Positions 46,053-53,707 of a stretch of DNA of 64,000 bases are shown piece after piece. The translations under genes and the position numbers were made by a program. Numbering within the stretch: the first letter of the stretch is position 1; every line of letters begins with the position of its first letter. Source of the DNA: Sphingobacteriaceae bacterium DW12 (GTDB lineage: Bacteria > Bacteroidota > Bacteroidia > Sphingobacteriales > Sphingobacteriaceae); NCBI GenBank assembly GCA_000783305.1, contig JROE01000002.1:907178-971177 (forward strand). Direction: 5' to 3'. Below the pieces are notes generated by a model. That model did no database searches and had not been told where the DNA came from. It worked only from the letters and a program-made list of their open reading frames with translations.

Positions 46053-47042
46053 TTATTGAGTGATTGATTTAAGTTCGACTGCTTGTCCATTTCTGACTTT
46101 ACTCACATCAGCCGCTTGGATAAATGCGCAGATCTCCAAAGTCTCGCGTGGGTCAAAAGGGACTTTCCTTGTGTCAAAAAAATTCACTATTTGATCCAAA
46201 AGAGGATTATAACCGACAAACTCGCCCAGCTTAACAGCACCCTTTTCGCAGAATATAGTTCCACCAAACTCCGCCTTTCCCTTTCTCGTTCCTCTTACTG
46301 TGCCTATACGACCATCCTCCCATACACCTACGATTGTATCCGCATCAGCCGTGTGTGTGCGGCTGATTGTTTTACAGCCGATACCCATCGCCGTGAATAA
46401 AATCTCCACACCATGTATACCGTACCAAAAAAAATCTGGGTGACTACTTTCGAGACTAGCAGGCGAATAGACATCCGCTCCCAACACTTTGCCATATTTA
46501 CCACTCAACACCTCGGCCATCCCTGTAATATATCGTAAGGATGAAGACGAAAAAAATGGCACATCGTATTTCTTAGCCAAATCAAATATCGCAGCAGCGT
46601 CTTTATAAGATGCTGCCAGTGGCTTATCAATAAAGAAGATTTTCTTCGCCTTTAGTACTTCTTCGGCTTGTGCGAGATGCAATCTACCATCATTTGTTTC
46701 CAACATTACAGCATCTACCTTAGTCAACAAATCCTGTATGGACTCGGCAATTTCTACACCATATGTTTTAATCTCTTCAATATATTTAGGAATACGCTCA
46801 AAGGAAGAAGCTATAGTCTTTGAACCGTAAGGGTAGGCCATTGCTACATGATATCCTTTATACTTAGCTGAGTCTGCATTTATAGCTTTGGCAAATGCTA
46901 CCGAATGGGAGGTATCCAATCCGATTATACCAATCTTTTTACCAACAGCTTGAGGCATGCCAAATGTTATCTCCGGTGTTAAAAGAGAGAAGAATGTCAG
47001 GGCACCTACTCCCAAAAATTCTTTACGATTCAAATTATTCAT
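46053..47042 (-). CDS. Gfo/Idh/MocA-like oxidoreductase, exported
   Basis: 329 residues, first gene of the leftward operon. N-terminus NNLNRKEFLGVGALTFFS resembles a Tat signal with Arg-Lys in place of Arg-Arg. Rossmann-like start KIGIIGLDTSHSVAFAKAI lacks the usual GxGxxG and reads G-L-D-T-S-H, a feature of a divergent branch. FIDKPLAASYKDA supplies the D-K-P version of E-K-P. Shorter than the other two oxidoreductases here. Operators and a -7 element are located in the 260 bp upstream. Confidence 0.85.
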   Translation of the reverse strand: MNNLNRKEFLGVGALTFFSLLTPEITFGMPQAVGKKIGIIGLDTSHSVAFAKAINADSAKYKGYHVAMAYPYGSKTIASSFERIPKYIEEIKTYGVEIAESIQDLLTKVDAVMLETNDGRLHLAQAEEVLKAKKIFFIDKPLAASYKDAAAIFDLAKKYDVPFFSSSSLRYITGMAEVLSGKYGKVLGADVYSPASLESSHPDFFWYGIHGVEILFTAMGIGCKTISRTHTADADTIVGVWEDGRIGTVRGTRKGKAEFGGTIFCEKGAVKLGEFVGYNPLLDQIVNFFDTRKVPFDPRETLEICAFIQAADVSKVRNGQAVELKSITQ

Positions 47043-47090
47043 GATTTGATCATTTATTGTGTTATCATCATTTAGTTAAATATGCAATAC

Positions 47091-47102
47091 GGGTACGTAC
47101 CC
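47091..47102. promoter_or_regulatory. Operator palindrome GGGTACGTACCC (oxidoreductase/SusCD operon)
   Basis: Perfect 12-bp palindrome with central GTACGTAC, 49 bp upstream of the first Gfo/Idh/MocA start codon and downstream of the predicted transcription start. The central CpG dyad is typical of LacI-family operators. Confidence 0.65.
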
Positions 47103-47155
47103 ATAAATTAAGCAAGCACATTCCAAAACATCAGCAATCGAATACATTCAACTTG

Positions 47156-47189
47156 CAAAAGTAGTTGTGTAATCATTAAGCGTATCAAA
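47156..47189 (-). promoter_or_regulatory. Promoter of the oxidoreductase/permease/SusCD operon
   Basis: On the minus strand TACTTTTG (47163 down to 47156) fits the -7 element and TTTG (47189-47186) can be the -33 box, with 22 bp between TTG and TA, slightly long. Palindromes sit on both sides of it. Confidence 0.5.
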
Positions 47190-47271
47190 CTCGTAAGAAA
47201 TAGGCTTGCCTATCGTTGAAATCGGCAGTTATTTAATGTTTATAATTTTAATACTATAAATATAGTAAAAA

Positions 47272-47286
47272 TGTGTACGTACACGA
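47272..47286. promoter_or_regulatory. Operator palindrome GTGTACGTACAC (distal)
   Basis: Perfect 12-bp palindrome at 47273-47284; the 15-bp context TGTGTACGTACACGA is identical to the one upstream of nagA at 50353. It lies about 110 bp upstream of the predicted -7 element, a distance that allows repression by looping. Confidence 0.7.
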
Positions 47287-47291
47287 AATAA

Positions 47292-47323
47292 AAAACAAAT
47301 AAATATTACAGTTTGTAATATTT
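47292..47323 (-). terminator. Terminator overlapping the end of lacI
   Basis: AAATATTACA-GTT-TGTAATATTT is a perfect 10-bp stem that contains the last codons and stop of the LacI gene, followed on the minus strand by TTTGTTTTTT. It separates lacI transcription from the next operon. Confidence 0.7.
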
Positions 47324-48361
47324 ATAGTTTTCTTTAGTCAACACATCAATTGGCATATGGTGTAGTTTCACGACGTCATCGCCTGAAATAAAGTAATCAC
47401 AAAGTGTCTGCAACGCAATAAATCCCTGCTTAACGGGCTGCTGACTAATAATAAAATCAATATAGCCTTCTTCTAAGTAAGCAAGGTTACTTTGTAAATA
47501 ATCATATCCAATTAATCGAATATCTAATCGCTTTTCTTTGATGTACTGTGCGATGATAAAAAGTCTCGAATTCGTTACAAATATCAAATCAACCTCGTTA
47601 TGTTGAAGAAAACGCTCCAACTCCAGCCTGACGGACTCGTAGTCCGTCTGACTCAGAGAAAGTTTATGTATCTGTTGTTTGAAATCCTGCTCAACAAGAT
47701 AATCCTCAAAGCCCTCTGTCTTTTTAATGAGATGATAGGTTGCATCGAGCTCCTTAGAAATATTGAGCACAAGTGCCGATCCTTGATCCTTAATAAGGTA
47801 ATGCGCAATATTGCCCGCCATCCTACCCGATTGGTACAGATCTGGACCGATATAGCTCAACGGAGTCACAAGAGGGATATCCGAATTGATAAATACAAAA
47901 CTTATCTTGCGTTCAGCGCATCGTCGGGTGAATTCCATAGCCTCATTAATAAAGGTCGGCGCAATAATCACACCATCTATCCTATCCCCTAAGATACGGT
48001 CAGCCTGCCGTTTGAAAGATGTACGATCATCCAGATTAAACAAATAACGGACCACCTCCACCCCAAACATCTTTACCTCTTCCAACGCAGAATTGATACC
48101 ATCCAACGGAAGTTTCCAATATTCGGTCTCTTGGGATTGCATAGGTATCAATACCGCAAAACGATAGACCCGCTTAGAGGCTAGCCGCTGGGCAAGCATA
48201 TTAGGCTTATAATCCATCTCTTTGATGATATCCTCTATCTTCTGCTTGGTTTTCAGAGCGACCCCACCCCTCTTGTGCAATACTCGATCTACTGTTGCTA
48301 TCGATACGTTGGCGCGTCGGGCAATCTCACGGACTCCATTTAATCCTGAATTCTCTTCCAT
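47306..48361 (-). CDS. LacI family transcriptional regulator
   Basis: 351 residues. N-terminal helix-turn-helix NGVREIARRANVSIATVDRVLH (residues about 7-28) and hinge helix KPNMLAQRLAS, then a periplasmic-binding-protein-like sugar domain (FAVLIPMQSQETEYW, DGVIIAPTF, FVFINSDIP). The effector is probably an amino-sugar or its phosphate because nagB and nagA precede it in the same operon (22 nt after nagB). Identical palindromes upstream of nagA and of the oxidoreductase/SusCD operon are its likely binding sites. Its 3' end forms a terminator hairpin. Confidence 0.93.
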   Translation of the reverse strand: MEENSGLNGVREIARRANVSIATVDRVLHKRGGVALKTKQKIEDIIKEMDYKPNMLAQRLASKRVYRFAVLIPMQSQETEYWKLPLDGINSALEEVKMFGVEVVRYLFNLDDRTSFKRQADRILGDRIDGVIIAPTFINEAMEFTRRCAERKISFVFINSDIPLVTPLSYIGPDLYQSGRMAGNIAHYLIKDQGSALVLNISKELDATYHLIKKTEGFEDYLVEQDFKQQIHKLSLSQTDYESVRLELERFLQHNEVDLIFVTNSRLFIIAQYIKEKRLDIRLIGYDYLQSNLAYLEEGYIDFIISQQPVKQGFIALQTLCDYFISGDDVVKLHHMPIDVLTKENYKYYKL

Positions 48362-48383
48362 AATTAATTTTCAATACAGCAAA

Positions 48384-49136
48384 TTAACCATTTGCAATCA
48401 AACTCGCACTATCTTGATCTAAATACAGTGTAGTATTAGGATGCTTTCTCAATATCGTCGATGGAAAACGTTCGCTTACTGGCTCTTCCAGTGTCCATTT
48501 TACAGCCTGTGCTTTACTTGGACCTGGCACTACACAGTATAAATAAGGTATCTCAAATAAAGTTGGTATAGTCAAAGTCAATGCCTCCGCTGGTACAGCA
48601 TCAAAAGACGGAAAACAGCCATCATTAACCTGCTGTTGCCGACAAGTGTCATCCAAGCTAACCCGTTTCACTTTTACGGGGTCCTTAAAATTAGCGACAG
48701 GGGGATCATTAAATGCCAAATGACAATTTTCACCAATACCTAGGCAGACTAAGTCAGGACTATACTCCTCTAGAAGCTGTCCATATCGTATACACTCTTC
48801 TGTTGCATCATCAGCCTCTCCTCTAAGTAAGTGTACCCTGCAGAAGGGGAGCATGTCGAAGAAATGCTCTTTCAGATACCTTCTAAAGCTTTGCGGGCTA
48901 TCCTCACTGAGTCCCACATATTCGTCCATATGAAACGCATTGACTCGACTCCAATCCACATCAGTATCTATGAGTGCTCGATAAAGTTCCAATTGCGAGG
49001 GTGCTGCTGCAAAAATAACAGAGACCTCCTCCTGTTTCTCCAACAATTGTACGATGCGAGCTGCCACATCAGCTGCTGCAGCAGCTCCCATTTGCGCTCG
49101 GCTTGTCGATACGCTTAAATTCAATAAATCCATCAT
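48384..49136 (-). CDS. nagB: Glucosamine-6-phosphate deaminase-like protein (NagB/sugar isomerase family)
   Basis: 250 residues from the ATG at 49136, 13 nt after the nagA stop. Family features: FAAAPSQLELYRAL, the catalytic-base motif FHMDEYVGL, and VCLGIGENCHLAFNDPP. E. coli NagB reads GVGNDGHIAFNEP there, so the Asp, Gly and Glu positions are Asn, Cys and Asp here. Related short NagB-like proteins in Bacteroidota also read GENGH, so part of this is a subfamily trait. The expected reaction is glucosamine 6-phosphate to fructose 6-phosphate plus ammonia; the changed residues leave room for another amino sugar. Confidence 0.82.
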   Translation of the reverse strand: MMDLLNLSVSTSRAQMGAAAAADVAARIVQLLEKQEEVSVIFAAAPSQLELYRALIDTDVDWSRVNAFHMDEYVGLSEDSPQSFRRYLKEHFFDMLPFCRVHLLRGEADDATEECIRYGQLLEEYSPDLVCLGIGENCHLAFNDPPVANFKDPVKVKRVSLDDTCRQQQVNDGCFPSFDAVPAEALTLTIPTLFEIPYLYCVVPGPSKAQAVKWTLEEPVSERFPSTILRKHPNTTLYLDQDSASLIANG

Positions 49137-49149
49137 CGATTTTATAAGG

Positions 49150-50343
49150 TTATAATTGATTATATATGACATTCCCTTGTACCATAGTCCACGACACTTC
49201 GATATTTTCGTCAAAGAGAATCAAGTCGGCATCCATCCCCATTTGGATACTCCCTTTTTGATTACTGATACCAAGCACACGGGCAGCATTAAACGTCACC
49301 ATCCGCACAATAGTATGCAGGGGTAACTCCACCAGTACCCGCATTACCCTAACCAATAGATCGCATGTGGCTATACTACCCGCAAATGCTGTCCTGTCTT
49401 GCAATTTAGCTACCCCGTCTTCTATAATGACCTTGGTACCTCCTACCAATGGTCCCAATATACTTTCGTCAACCTGGGTACCCGCAGCCCGCATGGCATC
49501 TGTAATCAGCACGATTCGGTCATGTGATTTGAACTTACTGATCAACTGCAACAAGTGTTTAGGCAAGTGCACACCGTCGGCGATGATTTCAAGATCGAAC
49601 CCATCGATTAGATAGCCTGCTTCTACCACTCCCGCAAATCGATGTCCCGCTACACGTTTTATGGACGACATCGCCGAGTAAAAATGAGTCATTAGTGTAT
49701 ATCCTACTTGATGCGCTTTCTCCACATCCTCATATAAAGCGTCACTATGAGCTACTGCTGCTATGATATTATGTTCAACTAAATATTCTCCCATCTCCAC
49801 AGCCCCCGGAAGCTCAGGAGCAATGCTCCATCTCTTTATAAATGGAAAACGTCGGATAATTGTCTGATACTCCCGCGGATCGGGATCTCGAATATAACGT
49901 GGATCCTGGGCCCCTCTCTGTTCCATTGCAAAATAAGGTCCCTCCAAATGCATTCCCAAAAATTGGGCTCCTTTGCTATTGCGTCTACACGCCTCCTCAT
50001 AGCATCCAAGCGTTTTTTCCAATTGTTCTTGAGTCGTGGTCAGCGTAGTGGGCAACATTGCTGTCGTCCCAAAAGTGGCATGCGTCTCCGCTATCGTCAA
50101 AAAGGCCTCCACCGTACCATCCATAAAATCAGCACCACCGCCTCCATGAATATGGATATCAATAAATCCTGGAGATAGGTATCTCCCCTTTCCATCCACC
50201 CTACTCACTTCATCAAGATCCAGAGAGATTTCCTTTTCTGAACTATATATGCCAGCAATCTTACCTGCTGATACCAGTACAACGCCCTGTTGCACCCGAT
50301 CTAACAGAATAATGTTGACATTAGAAATTAAATATGTATTCAT
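49150..50343 (-). CDS. nagA: N-acetylglucosamine-6-phosphate deacetylase
   Basis: 397 residues from the ATG at 50343; longer frames run through the operator and are rejected. Amidohydrolase fold: metal site IDIHIHGGGGADFMDGT, HLEGPYFA, the substrate loop THFYSAMSS and the catalytic Asp in LITDAMRAAG. It removes the acetyl group from GlcNAc-6-P before NagB acts. It is first of a nagA-nagB-lacI operon whose operator GTGTACGTACAC lies 11 bp upstream of the start. Confidence 0.94.
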   Translation of the reverse strand: MNTYLISNVNIILLDRVQQGVVLVSAGKIAGIYSSEKEISLDLDEVSRVDGKGRYLSPGFIDIHIHGGGGADFMDGTVEAFLTIAETHATFGTTAMLPTTLTTTQEQLEKTLGCYEEACRRNSKGAQFLGMHLEGPYFAMEQRGAQDPRYIRDPDPREYQTIIRRFPFIKRWSIAPELPGAVEMGEYLVEHNIIAAVAHSDALYEDVEKAHQVGYTLMTHFYSAMSSIKRVAGHRFAGVVEAGYLIDGFDLEIIADGVHLPKHLLQLISKFKSHDRIVLITDAMRAAGTQVDESILGPLVGGTKVIIEDGVAKLQDRTAFAGSIATCDLLVRVMRVLVELPLHTIVRMVTFNAARVLGISNQKGSIQMGMDADLILFDENIEVSWTMVQGNVIYNQL

Positions 50344-50573
50344 GTTTATAATTGTGTACGTACACGAAAATAGAAAAAATATTAAACAATCTACAATAAT
50401 ATTCCATACAAACCCCATCTCCTTCCTTAGAAAAACAAACCAACACAACAACAAACAGCTAACAATCAAATAGATAATAAAAAACAGATAGCTACATTTC
50501 ATACAAATAATAATTACGGGTACCTTCCCTTGCCTTTTAAAACGTAGACACTTAAACAAAGAGGCTCAACCAT
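50344..50573 (-). promoter_or_regulatory. nagA upstream region with two LacI-type palindromes
   Basis: About 320 bp separate nagA from the GH92 gene and hold no gene. GTGTACGTACAC (50354-50365) is perfect. GGGTACCTTCCC (50518-50529) is a decayed version of GGGTACGTACCC. The paired arrangement and spacing (164 bp) mirror the 182 bp at the other operon. I found no clean TAnnTTTG between them. Confidence 0.6.
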
Positions 50574-50599
50574 AAAAAAAGCGCAGGATATTGCGCTTT
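50574..50599 (-). terminator. Intrinsic terminator of the GH92 operon
   Basis: AAAGCGCA-GGATAT-TGCGCTTT, 8-bp perfect stem, with a run of seven T on the minus strand, about 70 bp after the GH92 stop. Confidence 0.9.
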
Positions 50600-50666
50600 C
50601 TTTCCAAGATCTCTATCAGCACTTCACAAGCCTCAGAAATCTAAGGATCACCTTATTAATCAACAA

Positions 50667-52976
50667 TTATTTTTTCAAGGGTTTGGTACTCATTTCAAAA
50701 ACAAGTTCGCCACCATCTTTGATACTATCGTACGAAAGTCTGAGATTATCCAGGGGTTGGCCATTGAATGTTACCTTTTTAACATATTTATGTTTATCGG
50801 ATTGATTGAGTGCTTTAAGTGTCAACACCTTTCCATTTTCCAAGTTGACACGAGCAGCCTTCACCAAGGGGCTTCCTATCCAATAGTCTTGTTCTCCCGG
50901 GGCCACAGGGTAAAATCCTAAAGAGCTGAAAATATACCAGGCACTCATTTGGCCGCAGTCATCATTCCCCCCCAAACCTGCTTCTCCGTTTTGGTATTGA
51001 TGACGGATAATATCCCGAATACGCTCTTGAGTCTTCCAGGCACTACCAGTCAAGTTGTAGAGATAGGCCACATGATGAGAAGGTTCGTTACCATGTACAT
51101 AGTTACCTATTATTCCCTCTCGAGTGATATCTTCCGTATTTGCAAAGTAGTGATCTGGCAAATGCATAGTAAATAGAGAATCTAGATAAGTTTCCAGCTT
51201 TTTACCTCCGCCCATTACTTTCATCAATTCAGCAGGCTGATGTGGTACATATAGACTATAATTCCAAGAGTTTCCTTCAATAAATCCCTGACCATGCGTA
51301 TCCAGCACATCAAACTTTGGCCTGAAGATACCTTTTGAATCTTTGGGCCTCATAAATCCTATTGCCGGATCGAACAGTTGACGCCATGAATCAGCTCGTT
51401 TGCTGAATCTCTCATATACTTCAGTATTTCCCAGTTTACGCGCCAATTGGGCAATACACCAATCATCATAGGCATATTCCAACGTATTGGATACCGAAGT
51501 TCCCGAAACATCATCAGGAACATACCCCAAATCGATATATGCTCCAATACCTTCATATCGCCTAGTATTGGCAGTCTGTACACAAGCCCGTAATGCTGCT
51601 TGTGCATCTCCTTTGTACACCCCTTTCATAATGGCATCTACGACAACGGATACAGAATGGTATCCACTCATGCACCAGTTATCATTGGCATAGTGAGACC
51701 ATATGGGGAGCATCTTCAATACGCTCTGATCATAATGTGCCATCATAGAAGCCACCATATCTGAATTGCGAGACGGATTAATCAAATTCATTAGCGGATG
51801 AAAAGCTCTAAAAGTATCCCATAATGAGAATGACGTATAATTCGTAAATCCCTGTGCCTGGTGCACCTCTTGGTCAAGTCCCTTGTATTCGCCATTGATA
51901 TCCATATATATGGTCGGCATTAAGCTCGCATGGTACAATGCTGTATAGAAATTAACCAGGTCTTCTTTGTTCAGCATATCGACTTCTATCTTGGCCAATT
52001 CTTTCTCCCATAGCTCCTGTCCATTCTTCACAATATCGTCAAATGCCCAGTTCGGTGTTTCGGCGGTCATATTGATCAACGCATTTTTCATGCTTACAGG
52101 ACTAAGGGCTACTTTCATCATGACCTCTTCTCCATCCTCCGTGTCAAAGTCCAAATGCATGCGTATGTTGTGCGCCGCTAAATCTGGAAAATTATCCTCT
52201 TGGTTAAACTTTCGCCAAAACCCATTGTAACCGGATTTACCATCTTTATATTGAGCGCCGTAGTTCCTAAAAGGTTTGGATGTTTTTATAGCAAAATAGA
52301 CTGTTCTAGAACGCGCCCACCCGTTGGTCTGTCTATATCCTGTAATCAAGGAGTCGTTATGCACTTTGACCACTGTCCATACATTTTTACCCTCATAGTT
52401 GTATATTCCCGCGGTAAGGTCGAGAATGAGATGAGAGGCATCCGATTTAGGAAAGGTATAACGATGTATTCCAACCCTTGCGGTCGTAGTCATCTCCGCC
52501 TTAATCCCGTGCTTATCCAATATCACACTGTAGTAGTTAGGCTTTGCCACCTCTTGCTCATGACTGTAGGGAGAGCGGTATCCGTCTTGAGGTCGTTCGA
52601 CAGTGCCCGGATTCAGCTGCACCTTCCCTTGGGTTGGCATGACCAAAATATCCCCCAAGTCAGCATGTCCTGTACCACTGAAATGCGTATGGCTAAATCC
52701 CACTATAGTGGGATCTTCATATTGATATCCGGCACAATACTTATAGACGTCTCCATTATATCTTCCTCCAACAGCGTAGGGGATGGTATCCGTGTCTGGA
52801 CTCAGTTGTACGGCCCCAAAAGGCACCGTAGCTCCCGGAAAGGTATGGCCCATTTTGGCCGTACCGATGAGTGGGTTGACGTATTGAATCAGAGATTTCT
52901 GCTGTGCTTTCCCCAACAGAGGATTACTCACAAGCAATACCATCAGAAGGAATAGGAATTCATTTTTTAGTTTCAT
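50667..52976 (-). CDS. GH92 family alpha-mannosidase (canonical catalytic residues)
   Basis: 769 residues from the ATG at 52976, with a signal peptide ending near LLGKAQ. GH92 enzymes are calcium-dependent exo-alpha-mannosidases. Conserved here: VNPLIGTAKMGHTFPGATVP at the N-terminus, SGTGHADLGD, FSLWDTFRAFHP, general-acid Glu631 in VHGNEPSHH, and the catalytic-base Asp pair in GGNDDCGQMSAWY. It is last in the operon, 2 nt after the BSP-peptidase gene. Linkage specificity cannot be read from sequence. Confidence 0.95.
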   Translation of the reverse strand: MKLKNEFLFLLMVLLVSNPLLGKAQQKSLIQYVNPLIGTAKMGHTFPGATVPFGAVQLSPDTDTIPYAVGGRYNGDVYKYCAGYQYEDPTIVGFSHTHFSGTGHADLGDILVMPTQGKVQLNPGTVERPQDGYRSPYSHEQEVAKPNYYSVILDKHGIKAEMTTTARVGIHRYTFPKSDASHLILDLTAGIYNYEGKNVWTVVKVHNDSLITGYRQTNGWARSRTVYFAIKTSKPFRNYGAQYKDGKSGYNGFWRKFNQEDNFPDLAAHNIRMHLDFDTEDGEEVMMKVALSPVSMKNALINMTAETPNWAFDDIVKNGQELWEKELAKIEVDMLNKEDLVNFYTALYHASLMPTIYMDINGEYKGLDQEVHQAQGFTNYTSFSLWDTFRAFHPLMNLINPSRNSDMVASMMAHYDQSVLKMLPIWSHYANDNWCMSGYHSVSVVVDAIMKGVYKGDAQAALRACVQTANTRRYEGIGAYIDLGYVPDDVSGTSVSNTLEYAYDDWCIAQLARKLGNTEVYERFSKRADSWRQLFDPAIGFMRPKDSKGIFRPKFDVLDTHGQGFIEGNSWNYSLYVPHQPAELMKVMGGGKKLETYLDSLFTMHLPDHYFANTEDITREGIIGNYVHGNEPSHHVAYLYNLTGSAWKTQERIRDIIRHQYQNGEAGLGGNDDCGQMSAWYIFSSLGFYPVAPGEQDYWIGSPLVKAARVNLENGKVLTLKALNQSDKHKYVKKVTFNGQPLDNLRLSYDSIKDGGELVFEMSTKPLKK

Positions 52977-52978
52977 AA

Positions 52979-53707
52979 TTACTGACTTATGGAAGGATCG
53001 GCAGCATAGCGTTTCCACAGACCGTCTAGATCTTGCCCCGTTTGCTCCATCCAAAAACTTTCGCTATAAGTTTTGTCCCGCATTTTTTTATCTAGCGTCT
53101 TAACGATGTTTCGCTTTACTTTGGTATCCAACCAATAGAAAAAACGAGCAGTAACGCGATAAGAATCGCTGTACTTTTGCGTATCTTTAAAATCGGGGAG
53201 TTTCCAATTGGCAGATGCATTGTCTACACCATCCGTAAATCTGACATAATCAGCGATACCTTCTGTGATCCACCAAGGGCCAGAGCCGTTAGGATACCCT
53301 TGCACAATATGCATCACTTCATGGGTCACAACGTCGATATCATTTGGATTCTTAGCAAACCAAACGGGACTATATCTCACAATACCTCCTGCAGTAGCGG
53401 CGACTCCATCATATCCAGGGTCAATGACAAACGAAACCTGCTTGCGGGTATTTTTATTATATCTCTTCGCCAGCTTCGGATAATTGAGAAAGTATGTATC
53501 AATAAGCTTCTGCTTTAAAACAGGATCGAAGTCCGCTTGCTTATTAATCCATATCAATGAATATTTGCCTTTTGTAATGGTATCGACCTCTACCGCTTCC
53601 CGACGATCATCATCGGTATGTTGCCAATTGTTCTGTGCATTGACGGTAATATCTCCCATTACCATCCATAATGCCGTGCAGGACATAAGTTTTACTAATA
53701 TTTTCAT
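52979..53707 (-). CDS. Secreted basic secretory protein (BSP) family peptidase
   Basis: 242 residues, signal peptide ending at ITVNAQ. Zinc metallopeptidase-like motif HEVMH (His129-Glu-x-x-His133) followed by ITEGIADYVR matches the plant-like BSP family (PF04450 type). Its start overlaps the preceding GH92 stop as ATGA, and the second GH92 starts 2 nt after its stop, so the three are translationally coupled. The position suggests cleavage of the protein part of a mannosylated glycoprotein; this is inferred from context. Confidence 0.9.
   Translation of the reverse strand: MKILVKLMSCTALWMVMGDITVNAQNNWQHTDDDRREAVEVDTITKGKYSLIWINKQADFDPVLKQKLIDTYFLNYPKLAKRYNKNTRKQVSFVIDPGYDGVAATAGGIVRYSPVWFAKNPNDIDVVTHEVMHIVQGYPNGSGPWWITEGIADYVRFTDGVDNASANWKLPDFKDTQKYSDSYRVTARFFYWLDTKVKRNIVKTLDKKMRDKTYSESFWMEQTGQDLDGLWKRYAADPSISQ

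Noticed and set aside
50344..50559. N-terminal extension of NagA with several hydrophobic stretches
   Set aside because: It is AT-rich, runs through the operator, and is absent from the NagA family; the ATG at 50343 fits better.
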